From Treponema_I sp045599005 (GTDB taxonomy: Bacteria; Spirochaetota; Spirochaetia; Treponematales; Treponemataceae): DNA of 64,000 nucleotides. How positions within the stretch are numbered: position 1 is the stretch's first letter; each line of letters opens with the position of its first letter. This document shows, one piece after another, positions 52,119-60,079 of this stretch. Below the pieces are notes generated by a model. The model was not told the DNA's origin, did not search any database, and saw only the letters and a program-made list of their open reading frames with translations. The stretch spans positions 62,001 to 126,000 of the forward strand of contig JAZRVF010000001.1 in the NCBI GenBank assembly GCA_045599005.1, written 5' to 3'. The position numbers and the translations under genes were made by a program.

Positions 52119-54272
52119 TTATTTGAGTCCGCGGAAAAATCTCTGAAGCTTTCCGTTGAATTCTTCCGTTTCATTCTTCAGTGTCTTGAGGAAAGAATTG
52201 TCTTCTATACGGCCGATTACGGAAAGCATCTCTTCTTCGTTCTTGTAGGTTATCTTCCTGAAAAAGTCTGTGTAATCTTTCTGTCTTGAAGATATGGAAC
52301 TTTCGTACATGTAGTCAGAAACCAAAGTCACATCATCAAGAATATCACTGAAGATCTCCTGATTGAATTCCTCAATCTTCCGGGAATAAAGCTGTTCCAG
52401 AAGATAGAGTGCATAACGTGTCTTGTAGTTTGTGTATTCAGCCTGCCATCTGTCATAGACTGCATGGATTTCCTGCCATGACCCGATTTCTCCGGCTTTT
52501 ATGCTGCAGAAAAGCTGCTCAAGTTTTTCTTTGGGTACAATCTGCCCTCCGATGTTTTCCCATTCAGTGAACAATGGAATCGCCTGGATTTTCCCGATAA
52601 GGTCGCAGGAAAAACTTTGGAAGCCGTTAACTTCGCACCATTCCAGAATCGTTTTCACTGCAAAATATTTGGTGACCTTCCTGTATTCCCGGTAACCGGC
52701 GGCGGCTTTCACGATTTTCGCACCATAGCGCTTCATGCTCAGCGAATCCTCAAGCACAATGTCGGAGTTGGGATTCTGATGCAGATAATCTTTGGCCAGC
52801 TGATAAAGATTGTCTTCCTTGTTCGCAAACCAGGGATCATTTGCCTTGAGCCAGGATGCGGTCAGCCGTATGATTCTGTCGAGACTTGCCATAATCTCCT
52901 GGACTGAGTCCGGTGCCAGAGGATCTGTCTCTATATTCTGCACTTTGACTTTACGTTTATCACGTTTCTGGAATTTCGAGTTGTTCCGAGCCATTGCAAA
53001 CATGTTGTAACTGAACCAGTATGCGGGCATGATGGAGATCGGTTCGTCAGGACCATTGCTTGAGATCAGCGAGAAAGGGTAGGTGATGTTCAGCTCACAC
53101 TGATAGGTTCCCTTTGACACCAGGGAAAAAGCTGCGAATCTGCTGTTATGTTTGAAGTCACTGCAAAGTCCCGGCCAGAATCCGCGTTCCGCATAGATTT
53201 CTCCGTCCGGGCTGCGTGAATTGTGGTTACTTCCGATTGTGGCACCGGATGCGATGTTCGACTGCCCCATGACAGTGGCTGCAATAAGGAATGATGAGTT
53301 GTGGTGCTGTTCGTGAAAGGGGAAGATAAGGTTGTTAAGAAGTTCGCAGCATGAGACCGTGGAATTGTCGCCAAGGACTGAATTCAGAAGCCGCACGCCG
53401 TACTTCAGCTGACAGTTTCGGCCGATCACAAAGCGGACAGCCACAGCCTGATAGAAAACTTTGCTGCCGTATCCCATGATTCCGTTGACCATCTCGACGC
53501 CTTCACCGATCTGGGAAGGTTCTTCCTCAGAGGAAAGCACTGTTATGTTCTTCAGTTTGAAAGCACCTTTTATGTAAGCCCCACGTCCGATTTTCGCATC
53601 CTTGATGAGGGATGTGTTCTTGATCACAACATCCTCCTCAACAATTCCGTATGTATTGAGTTCCTTGGAAAAACCGGCTTCCGTTATTTCCACAAAGCGG
53701 TCCATCAGTTTTCTGTCGTCTCTGTTACGTGACCAGATGAAGGCGTCCGCGCAGATCATTGACTCAAAGGGCAGGACGGCACGGCCATCGTTCTCGTTGG
53801 CAACACCGACCCAAATCCGGTTTTCTTCCGGTTCTCCTTCTTTAAGTACACCGTTTCCGAATTTTGAATGATTCGTGCAACTCATTTCGTCAATGTTGAA
53901 AAGCATCACACGGTTGCTGATCCTGTAGTTCTCAAGGTATTTAACATTTCTGACCGCAACATCATCACCGATGACACAGTTTTTGACCATGGAATCAAAA
54001 ATTCCAGTCTCCAGGGTCAGGTCGTGATATCTGAGAGTGTTGCCGCTCAGTTTTCCCAGCACTACAGTACCAGAGAATTCACTGTGCCGTATTCTTGTCG
54101 GGTCAAAATCTTCAGATACAAAAAGATTTTTCCACGAGGCGCTGCTTGATATGTTGTGATTCGCCTCAAGAACCGCGATTTCTTCAGCTGTAGGATTCCT
54201 TTTCCCCGCGTAATCGGCTTCTGCAGGAAAAAAAGAGATTGTGTCAGAATTTGATTTTTCAACTTTTATCAT
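52119..54272 (-). CDS. DUF4954-like left-handed beta-helix protein
   Basis: A 717-residue cytoplasmic protein. Residues about 60-420 are rich in hexapeptide-like steps ('CVIGDDVAVRNV', 'AKIGRGAYIKGA', 'SNIASGATIGSNHNSRSPDGEI' in part), the pattern of a left-handed beta-helix found in acyl- and sugar-nucleotide transferases. The last 250 residues are helical. It resembles the DUF4954 family known from Bacteroides and Treponema, function unknown. The 'GSNHNSRSPDGE' loop is likely the active region. AAAGGA seven bases upstream supports ATG 54272. Confidence 0.75.
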   Translation of the reverse strand: MIKVEKSNSDTISFFPAEADYAGKRNPTAEEIAVLEANHNISSSASWKNLFVSEDFDPTRIRHSEFSGTVVLGKLSGNTLRYHDLTLETGIFDSMVKNCVIGDDVAVRNVKYLENYRISNRVMLFNIDEMSCTNHSKFGNGVLKEGEPEENRIWVGVANENDGRAVLPFESMICADAFIWSRNRDDRKLMDRFVEITEAGFSKELNTYGIVEEDVVIKNTSLIKDAKIGRGAYIKGAFKLKNITVLSSEEEPSQIGEGVEMVNGIMGYGSKVFYQAVAVRFVIGRNCQLKYGVRLLNSVLGDNSTVSCCELLNNLIFPFHEQHHNSSFLIAATVMGQSNIASGATIGSNHNSRSPDGEIYAERGFWPGLCSDFKHNSRFAAFSLVSKGTYQCELNITYPFSLISSNGPDEPISIMPAYWFSYNMFAMARNNSKFQKRDKRKVKVQNIETDPLAPDSVQEIMASLDRIIRLTASWLKANDPWFANKEDNLYQLAKDYLHQNPNSDIVLEDSLSMKRYGAKIVKAAAGYREYRKVTKYFAVKTILEWCEVNGFQSFSCDLIGKIQAIPLFTEWENIGGQIVPKEKLEQLFCSIKAGEIGSWQEIHAVYDRWQAEYTNYKTRYALYLLEQLYSRKIEEFNQEIFSDILDDVTLVSDYMYESSISSRQKDYTDFFRKITYKNEEEMLSVIGRIEDNSFLKTLKNETEEFNGKLQRFFRGLK

Positions 54273-54337
54273 TTCCGTGTCCTTTTTTCGATATTTTATG
54301 CCTAGTGTTTTTTTTGGTCAACGAGTTTTTATTCTTA

Positions 54338-54366
54338 TTGCAGGCTTTCTGTATTGTGGTTAAACT
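54338..54366 (+). promoter_or_regulatory. Promoter of the FliL-like gene, leaderless
   Basis: TTGCAG (54338-54343), 17-bp spacer, TAAACT (54361-54366), then TGATTC and ATG at 54373, which equals the predicted +1. Confidence 0.65.
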
Positions 54367-54372
54367 TGATTC

Positions 54373-54999
54373 ATGACTTCATCGCTGACTTTTTTTCAGA
54401 AAATACTGATTTCTGTCTGCTTTTTCATACTGGCAATCGTCGCTTTCACAACAGTCTGGGTTTTTCTTAAGGATTCTGCATCAAAAGATGAGATCCAGCC
54501 GGAAACGCCTGCAGAAGAAGCACCTTTGCAGGAAGCAGAAACTCTTTCCGAAACGGAAACAGTTTCACTGCAGCAGGAAGTCCTTCCTCAGCCGGCAGGT
54601 TCTGTCCAGCCCCATAAACCGGACATTGCACCTTCAGGAGTCGCTGCCGCCGTTCCCTCTAAGGACACGAAAGACGCTCTGTCTGACGAAAATCTTGCTG
54701 CTTTTTCACGGCTTGGCACACTGCGCTGCATCACCGCCGATGAGCCGCCTGCAGTTCTTGTTGTGACACCGCTTTTTCTCTACACAAAAGATGACACCGC
54801 TTTCTACGAGGAACTTTACCGGAAGACGGCGGAACTTAAAGCCATTGTCAATGCCTACGTGGCTTCCCAGACAAAAGCTTCACTGCTTGTAGCAGGCGAG
54901 GATGTAGTAAAGGAAAGAATCCTGAGTCAGTTCAACTCTCTTCTTGTTCTGGGAAAGATAGATACACTTTTCTTCAACGATTATCTTTTTCTTGACTGA
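54373..54999 (+). CDS. FliL-like membrane protein
   Basis: A 208-residue protein with one membrane helix (about residues 9-31), a linker rich in E, P and Q (about 35-100), and a C-terminal outer domain of about 95 residues. That domain has the FliL/stomatin-like layout: 'AVLVVTPLFLYTK', a long helix 'EELYRKTAELKAIVNAYVAS', then 'RILSQFNSLLVLGKIDTLFFNDYLF'. FliL proteins sit beside the flagellar motor and help stator function. It is not within a flagellar operon. No Shine-Dalgarno; the ATG coincides with a predicted +1. Confidence 0.7.
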   Translation: MTSSLTFFQKILISVCFFILAIVAFTTVWVFLKDSASKDEIQPETPAEEAPLQEAETLSETETVSLQQEVLPQPAGSVQPHKPDIAPSGVAAAVPSKDTKDALSDENLAAFSRLGTLRCITADEPPAVLVVTPLFLYTKDDTAFYEELYRKTAELKAIVNAYVASQTKASLLVAGEDVVKERILSQFNSLLVLGKIDTLFFNDYLFLD

Positions 55000-55044
55000 T
55001 AGAGAAAATGTCAGCAATGAAAAGCCGCGTGTGACCCGATCTGA

Positions 55045-56190
55045 TCAGTTTCTGCGGAGAGATGCAAGAACTGTGTAAAGATCATCCGGAGAAATCGGCT
55101 TATTGATATGGGCATTCATTCCGGCAGCAAAAGACTTCTCTTTGTCTGCCTGCATTACGTTTGCCGTCATTGCAATAATCGGCACTGAAAGCGCATCGGG
55201 ACTGAAACTGCTCTCTCCGCCCATGGCTCTGATTCTGCGGCATACTTCAAGTCCGTCCATTCCGGGCATGCGGATGTCAAGAAGGATGGCGTCGTAGTGA
55301 CCGGGTTCGGAAGAAGAGAAGAGGGCAAGCGCATCTTTACCATTGCTGGTGATCTCAACCTTGCATCCGAAACTCTCAAGAATATGTGAGACAATGTGAC
55401 AGTTGATCGCATTGTCATCAGCAATCAGTATACATGCGCCCTCAAGTTCGTGGCGTGCGTCAGTCGCAGGAAGTTCCACCGCATCCGGCACCGGAAGTTT
55501 AACTTCGAACCAGAATGTGCTTCCCTGGTCCTCAATGCTGCGAACATGAATCTTTGAGCCCAGGATGGCGGCATTTGTCTGGGCAACAGGAAGTCCCATT
55601 CCTGATCCTGAGACCGCAGCCTCCTCCTGGGCTGTTGAATTGGAAAAGGGTGTAAAGATATGTTTCAGCTGTTCTTCTGGAATCCCGATTCCTGTGTCAC
55701 TGACAGTGAACCTGAATGTGTGGTTCTTTCCGTCTGTCTGTCCAAAATCCTCTGCGATAAAATCAATTGTGCCGCCGGCTTTGTTGTATCTGACCGCATT
55801 GCTCAGAAGGTTTGACAGAATCTGATTCAGAATGTATTTGTCTGCAATCACGAATTCAGAGAAAGGTTCTGCCAGAGTATATGTAAAGGTTACGCCTGCC
55901 TGATCGGCATCGTTCTGATAGATGTCACTGAGTGTCTTGAGAAACTGTGTCAGAGAGAATGTGGACGGATTGCAGGAAATCCTGTTTTCTCCGGCCTGTT
56001 CCATATCCAGAATATTATTGATGAGTGAAAGAATATGGGCTGATGCGCTGGCTATCTTTTTTGAACAGTCAGAAACAAGGGAAACATCAGTAGGATTCTC
56101 CTCAATCATGAAGTTCAGACCCATGATTGAATTCAAAGGAGTACGGATCTCGTGGCTGACACGGGACAAAACATCTTTTTTATTCTGCAT
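55045..56190 (-). CDS. Hybrid histidine kinase lacking a sensor domain
   Basis: A 381-residue cytoplasmic kinase. HisKA starts almost at the N-terminus ('SRVSHEIRTPLNSIMG', His about 13). The ATPase domain has 'ILSNLLSNAVRYNKAG' (N box), 'FTVSDTGIGIPEEQL' (G1) and 'GSGMGLPVAQ' (G2). A receiver domain (about 255-375) has 'DAILLDIRMPGMDGLE' with its phospho-aspartate. No sensor or membrane segment is present, so a partner protein must supply the signal. The stand-alone HPt at 33405 could accept its phosphate. ATG 56190 is chosen because a promoter ends 7 bases before it; an upstream TTG at 56226 would lie in the -35. Confidence 0.88.
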   Translation of the reverse strand: MQNKKDVLSRVSHEIRTPLNSIMGLNFMIEENPTDVSLVSDCSKKIASASAHILSLINNILDMEQAGENRISCNPSTFSLTQFLKTLSDIYQNDADQAGVTFTYTLAEPFSEFVIADKYILNQILSNLLSNAVRYNKAGGTIDFIAEDFGQTDGKNHTFRFTVSDTGIGIPEEQLKHIFTPFSNSTAQEEAAVSGSGMGLPVAQTNAAILGSKIHVRSIEDQGSTFWFEVKLPVPDAVELPATDARHELEGACILIADDNAINCHIVSHILESFGCKVEITSNGKDALALFSSSEPGHYDAILLDIRMPGMDGLEVCRRIRAMGGESSFSPDALSVPIIAMTANVMQADKEKSFAAGMNAHINKPISPDDLYTVLASLRRN

Positions 56191-56197
56191 AAAATTA

Positions 56198-56226
56198 ATA
56201 CTAACACACTTTATTTTGATTATCAA
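56198..56226 (-). promoter_or_regulatory. Promoter of the hybrid kinase gene, leaderless
   Basis: TTGATA (56226-56221), 17-bp spacer, TAGTAT (56203-56198), with ATG at 56190. Confidence 0.6.
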
Positions 56227-56268
56227 CGGAATATTTTATTATATACAGTCCATATTTATTTATGCGTG

Positions 56269-58731
56269 TCAGACCATTGTGACAAATGTTTTGCCTGTTC
56301 CGCCTTCCTCAGGACGGGCGAAATGGAATTCCGCAACCGTGTTCCAGTTTGACAGTTTCTTCTGTACCATGGACTGAAGCACACCGTTTCCTTTTCCGTG
56401 AATGATTGAGAATGATTTCATGCCGTGGATTGCACAGAGATCCAGCTGACGTATCAGGGCTTTCTCTGCCTCTTCATAACGCATTCCGAGAAGACGCAGC
56501 TCAAACTGAGGACGCTCCGCCGCCTTGGTGCCGAATGTGATCCGGCTTTTTGCTGGGGCGGGTTCCTCATCTCTGGCAATTTCTACAGTTACTGTTGCCT
56601 TTGTCTGTTTTGCCGGCAGAATATCTTTCTCTTTTACGGTAATTCGCATGGAACCCACCTGGACAATCCAGGAATCATTTTTTGTCTTCTGGACAAGAGT
56701 TCCGTTCATACGCTTTTCTCCCGCCACAACATCCATTCCCGGTTCAAAGATGAAACCCTCTTTTGCCGCAATGTCCATCTGTTCCGCAGCGGAACTGTCA
56801 TTCAGGCGCACATTTTCTTTCTCGGTAAGAAGTTTTTCTTTCTCTGAAGACGCATGCTGTTCCAGAAAAGCAATGGTTTCCTTTACTTTTCTTGTCTTCT
56901 CCTTTGTGATTTCTCCTTCACGGAGCTCGCGGACAAGGTTCTCAAGCATTTTCCGGCTTTCCTCAATGAAAGTCTGCGATTTTCTGTATCCCTGTTCCCG
57001 CAGTTCAAGCTCATGCTGCTTCACCCGCAGAGCTTTCAGGTCAACAGTCCGCCATCTGTCATTGACCCGTTCCTCTTTCTGGCGTATATCGTGTTCCTTA
57101 AGCGAAAGTTCCTCGTGTTTTGCGTTCAGCCCGCGGATAAGTGCGGAGACATCGGTCTCATTGTTTGCAATGTATCTGCGTGCCGCAGTCAGCACAGAAG
57201 AGGGCAGTCCGCTCAGGGACGCAATGTCAAGGGCGTGGCTTTCTCCCGGAACTCCCATTATGATTCTGTATGTGGGAGCCAGTGATCTGTCATCAAATTC
57301 CACACAGGCATTGATGCATTCACTGTGGGTGTAGCCGTAGTTTTTCAGGATTCCGTGATGTGTCGTGACAAGGACGAAGGAATTCCGCGCAAAAAGTGAA
57401 TCAAGGGCAGCCATTGCGATTGCGCCACCTTCCTGTGGATCGGTTCCGCTTCCAAGCTCATCCAGGAGAACAAGTGAATTCTCATCGGCTTTTTCAAGAA
57501 TCTCCGCCAGATTCTTCATGTGTCCGCTGAAAGTTGACAATGATTCATCAATGGACTGGTCATCACCTATGTCAGCATAGACACCCGTGAAACAGGGGAG
57601 GCTTGTGCCTTCCGCGGCCGGCACAGGAAAACCGCTCTGGTTCAGAAGACAGAGGAGTGCGATTGTCTTAAGTGTGACCGTTTTTCCACCGGTGTTCGGA
57701 CCTGTGATGATAAGAACCCGGTGTCCTTTGCCGCCGTTTGCGTTTCTGTCGAATTCCACAGTGATGGGAACGGCTTTTGTTCCCAGAAGCGGGTGCCGTG
57801 CTTTCAGAACCTGGGGCGACCTGAACTGGGGATTCTGTGGAAGGGGAAGGTCAAAGGCGTAGGTCCCGTCCGTCTGGTTTCCCCAGCGGGCTGCGGCACA
57901 GGCTGTGTCAATGCGGATCATTGACCGGTGCGCGTCTTTGAGCGGCTCTGCAAAAGGCGCGATAGTCGTTGTGACACTGGTGAGGATCCGTGTGATCTCC
58001 TTTGAAAGCCTGAATTCCTCCTGGATAAGATCATTGTTGCGCATGACAACATCATCGGGTTCAATAAAAACAGTCTGTCCGGTCTGTGAGACTTCGTGGA
58101 CGATACCTTTGATCTCATTCTTTTTGTTTGCTTTGACAGCCAGCACCTGCCGGTTTGTCCTGAGCACCGGAATATCTGACTGGAAAATCCCTTTGAATTC
58201 ACTGCTTGTGGTATAGGAGTGCATCAGGTTCTCAATTTCCTGCTGAAGTTTCCGAATTGAATTCCTTATGGCGCGGATTTCCGGCAGATCCCGTAACTGA
58301 CCTGAATCGTCAATTATACGGAAAATCTCATTTTTCACGGAAACTAAGGGAACCATGTCGATATGGCCGGTAAGCTCGCACAGATTCGGGTATTTTTCCG
58401 GCTGGGAACCGAAGGCATTTTTCGCGCCTTCCGCTGCCTTGCAGAAAAGTGCCACTGCATAGAGTTCGTCAAGCTGCAGGTTGATTCCGGAAATCTGCAT
58501 TTTATCAAAAAGCTCCGCACAGGCAGGCCATCCTGCGAAAGGCATTGCGTATCCCTTGTTCAGATATGAAGCCCATTCACGGCTCTGTTCCTTCAGGGGG
58601 CCGTATTTTTCAAAGGATGTGAACGGAGTCCGTTCTTTGAGGGTTGCTTCGCCTTCTTCGCTGCAACAGAATCCGGCCACATTGTCCCGGATGCGGAAGT
58701 AATCAAGTGTTTCCAGTGTTTTTTCGTTCAT
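56269..58731 (-). CDS. mutS2: Endonuclease MutS2
   Basis: An 820-residue MutS-family ATPase. A helical core (residues about 1-310) leads to the ATPase domain: Walker A 'GPNTGGKTVTLK' (about 346-357) and 'LVLLDELGSGTDPQEGG'. A long coiled coil follows (about 510-660), and a C-terminal Smr domain ends the protein ('LLGMRYEEAEKALIRQLD', 'IIHGKGNGVLQ'). In the Smr domain the usual LDLRG reads LRLLG, so nuclease activity may be altered. MutS2 acts on branched DNA and, in some bacteria, on collided ribosomes. No convincing promoter or ribosome site is seen upstream of ATG 58731. Confidence 0.93.
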   Translation of the reverse strand: MNEKTLETLDYFRIRDNVAGFCCSEEGEATLKERTPFTSFEKYGPLKEQSREWASYLNKGYAMPFAGWPACAELFDKMQISGINLQLDELYAVALFCKAAEGAKNAFGSQPEKYPNLCELTGHIDMVPLVSVKNEIFRIIDDSGQLRDLPEIRAIRNSIRKLQQEIENLMHSYTTSSEFKGIFQSDIPVLRTNRQVLAVKANKKNEIKGIVHEVSQTGQTVFIEPDDVVMRNNDLIQEEFRLSKEITRILTSVTTTIAPFAEPLKDAHRSMIRIDTACAAARWGNQTDGTYAFDLPLPQNPQFRSPQVLKARHPLLGTKAVPITVEFDRNANGGKGHRVLIITGPNTGGKTVTLKTIALLCLLNQSGFPVPAAEGTSLPCFTGVYADIGDDQSIDESLSTFSGHMKNLAEILEKADENSLVLLDELGSGTDPQEGGAIAMAALDSLFARNSFVLVTTHHGILKNYGYTHSECINACVEFDDRSLAPTYRIIMGVPGESHALDIASLSGLPSSVLTAARRYIANNETDVSALIRGLNAKHEELSLKEHDIRQKEERVNDRWRTVDLKALRVKQHELELREQGYRKSQTFIEESRKMLENLVRELREGEITKEKTRKVKETIAFLEQHASSEKEKLLTEKENVRLNDSSAAEQMDIAAKEGFIFEPGMDVVAGEKRMNGTLVQKTKNDSWIVQVGSMRITVKEKDILPAKQTKATVTVEIARDEEPAPAKSRITFGTKAAERPQFELRLLGMRYEEAEKALIRQLDLCAIHGMKSFSIIHGKGNGVLQSMVQKKLSNWNTVAEFHFARPEEGGTGKTFVTMV

Positions 58732-58889
58732 AAATCACAAATTCGGAGGTTGTAAAAAATCCAGTTCTGCGGCAATTCCTGTAATTGAATAAGGCCGCGT
58801 GAAAAAAAATCATTGCGAGGTTTTTCTATTATATCCTGAAACAGGGATTTTGAAAACATGGCAGGGAAACCACCGTCGGAGTGCCCCCT
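58732..58889. other. Left part of a 469-bp gene-free stretch
   Basis: Upstream region of mutS2. I see no gene and no clear promoter; the right part of the stretch holds the repeats and the tpiA promoter listed below. Confidence 0.4.
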
Positions 58890-58966
58890 GTCATGTTGAG
58901 CAGAATGAACGAAGTGAATGGAGTCGAAACATCTTTAATAGATTCCTCGACTGCGCTCGGAATGAC
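58890..58966. repeat. Imperfect inverted repeat, GTCAT...ATGAC type
   Basis: The arms GTCATGTTGAGC and GCTCGGAATGAC enclose GAGTCGA...TCGACT and a short AT loop. Repeats of this general sequence (TCATTCTGAGCGAAG...) are, from memory, spread through genomes of Treponema, Fibrobacter and Bacteroidetes. Confidence 0.7.
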
Positions 58967-59075
58967 AGGCTTTTCCACCGGAGTGACAGGCTCTTGCTGT
59001 CGGAAGGCAGGCTTTTCCGCCGGAGTGACAGGCTCTTGCTGTCGGAATGACAGGCTTTTGCTGTCGGAGTGACAC
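58958..59075 (+). repeat. Tandem 20-22 bp repeat, about five and a half units
   Basis: Units of the form CGGAGTGACAGGCTCTTGCTGT and CGGAATGACAGGCTTTTCCAC follow one another, alternating between two variants, with single-base and length differences. The unit start matches the right arm of the inverted repeat before it, so the array probably grew from that arm. Confidence 0.8.
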
Positions 59076-59100
59076 CAGTGTCGGGGACTGTTCTATCCTG

Positions 59101-59129
59101 TTGAAACAAACAAATCCATTCGATATAAT
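59101..59129 (+). promoter_or_regulatory. tpiA promoter
   Basis: TTGAAA (59101-59106), 17-bp spacer, TATAAT (59124-59129), giving a leader of about 65 nt. Confidence 0.75.
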
Positions 59130-59200
59130 TTTATCCGTCAGACGACTTTTGCCGCGTGCGGATCTGCAGCGGATAAAACAAATATTTACAGGAGACTCCT

Positions 59201-59950
59201 ATGAGACAGACGTATATCGCCGGTAACTGGAAAATGAACAAAACAAAGACTGAAGCTGTTGAGCTTGCAAAAGGTCTTGTTGAAGCCCTCAAAGACGGAA
59301 AAAACAAATACATGATCGCTCCGTCATTCACAAATCTTGACGCTGTCGGACAGATCATCAAAGGATCAAACATCCGCCTTGGTGCACAGAACATGTCAAC
59401 AGAAGAAAGCGGAGCTCACACTGGTGAAGTTTCTGTTCTTATGCTCAAGGATCTGGGAGTTCAGTCCGTTATTCTCGGTCACTCAGAACGCCGCCACATC
59501 TACGGTGAAGATGATGCAATGATCAACAAGAAAGTTAAGCTGGCTCTGGCACATGGTCTTGAAGTTGTTCTCTGTATCGGTGAACTTCTTGAAGAGCGCG
59601 AGGCTGGTAAAGCAGAGGCTGTCTGTGAAGAGCAGACACGCAAAGGTCTTGAAGGCGTAACAGCTGACCAGATGGCAAATGTTGTCATCGCATACGAGCC
59701 TGTCTGGGCAATCGGTACAGGAAAGACAGCAACTCCTGATGATGCAGAGGCAATCCACGCATATGTACGCAAAGTTCTTGCTGATATGTACGGTGCTGCA
59801 GTTGCAGACAATGTGATCATTCAGTACGGCGGATCAATGAAACCTGAGAACGCAGCTGATCTTCTTGCAAAAGCTGACGTTGACGGTGGACTTATCGGTG
59901 GTGCCGCACTTAAAGTGGATTCTTTCGAAAAAATCTGCAAAGCAAACTGA
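59201..59950 (+). CDS. tpiA: Triosephosphate isomerase
   Basis: A 249-residue glycolytic TIM barrel interconverting dihydroxyacetone phosphate and glyceraldehyde 3-phosphate. Asn and Lys lie in 'GNWKMNKT' (residues 8-15), the electrophilic His in 'ILGHSERRHIYGE', the catalytic Glu in 'AYEPVWAIGTG', and phosphate is held by 'QYGGSMKPENA' and 'GGLIGGAALK'. All key residues are present. AGGAG seven bases upstream sets the start. Codon choice is more uniform than in its neighbours, as expected of a highly expressed gene. Confidence 0.97.
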   Translation: MRQTYIAGNWKMNKTKTEAVELAKGLVEALKDGKNKYMIAPSFTNLDAVGQIIKGSNIRLGAQNMSTEESGAHTGEVSVLMLKDLGVQSVILGHSERRHIYGEDDAMINKKVKLALAHGLEVVLCIGELLEEREAGKAEAVCEEQTRKGLEGVTADQMANVVIAYEPVWAIGTGKTATPDDAEAIHAYVRKVLADMYGAAVADNVIIQYGGSMKPENAADLLAKADVDGGLIGGAALKVDSFEKICKAN

Positions 59951-59988
59951 TTTAACGCGGGTTGAGACAGCCCGCTGAGTCACAAATA

Positions 59989-60030
59989 AAAAGGCTTGTT
60001 CATCGCGGTTCCGTGGTGTCCGAGCCTTTT
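59989..60030. terminator. Terminator after tpiA
   Basis: A 10-bp stem AAAAGGCTTG/CGAGCCTTTT with 22-nt loop. An additional GCGGG/CCCGC hairpin lies just before it at 59956-59974. Confidence 0.75.
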
Positions 60031-60079
60031 CTGCTTTATGACCGGATTCCCAAACTCCGGCCGGATTCTGTCTTCTGCT

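Noticed and set aside
58890..59109. CRISPR-like array or small repeat protein
   Set aside because: Units are 20-22 bp and contiguous, with no spacers; frames over them translate only the repeat in several directions.
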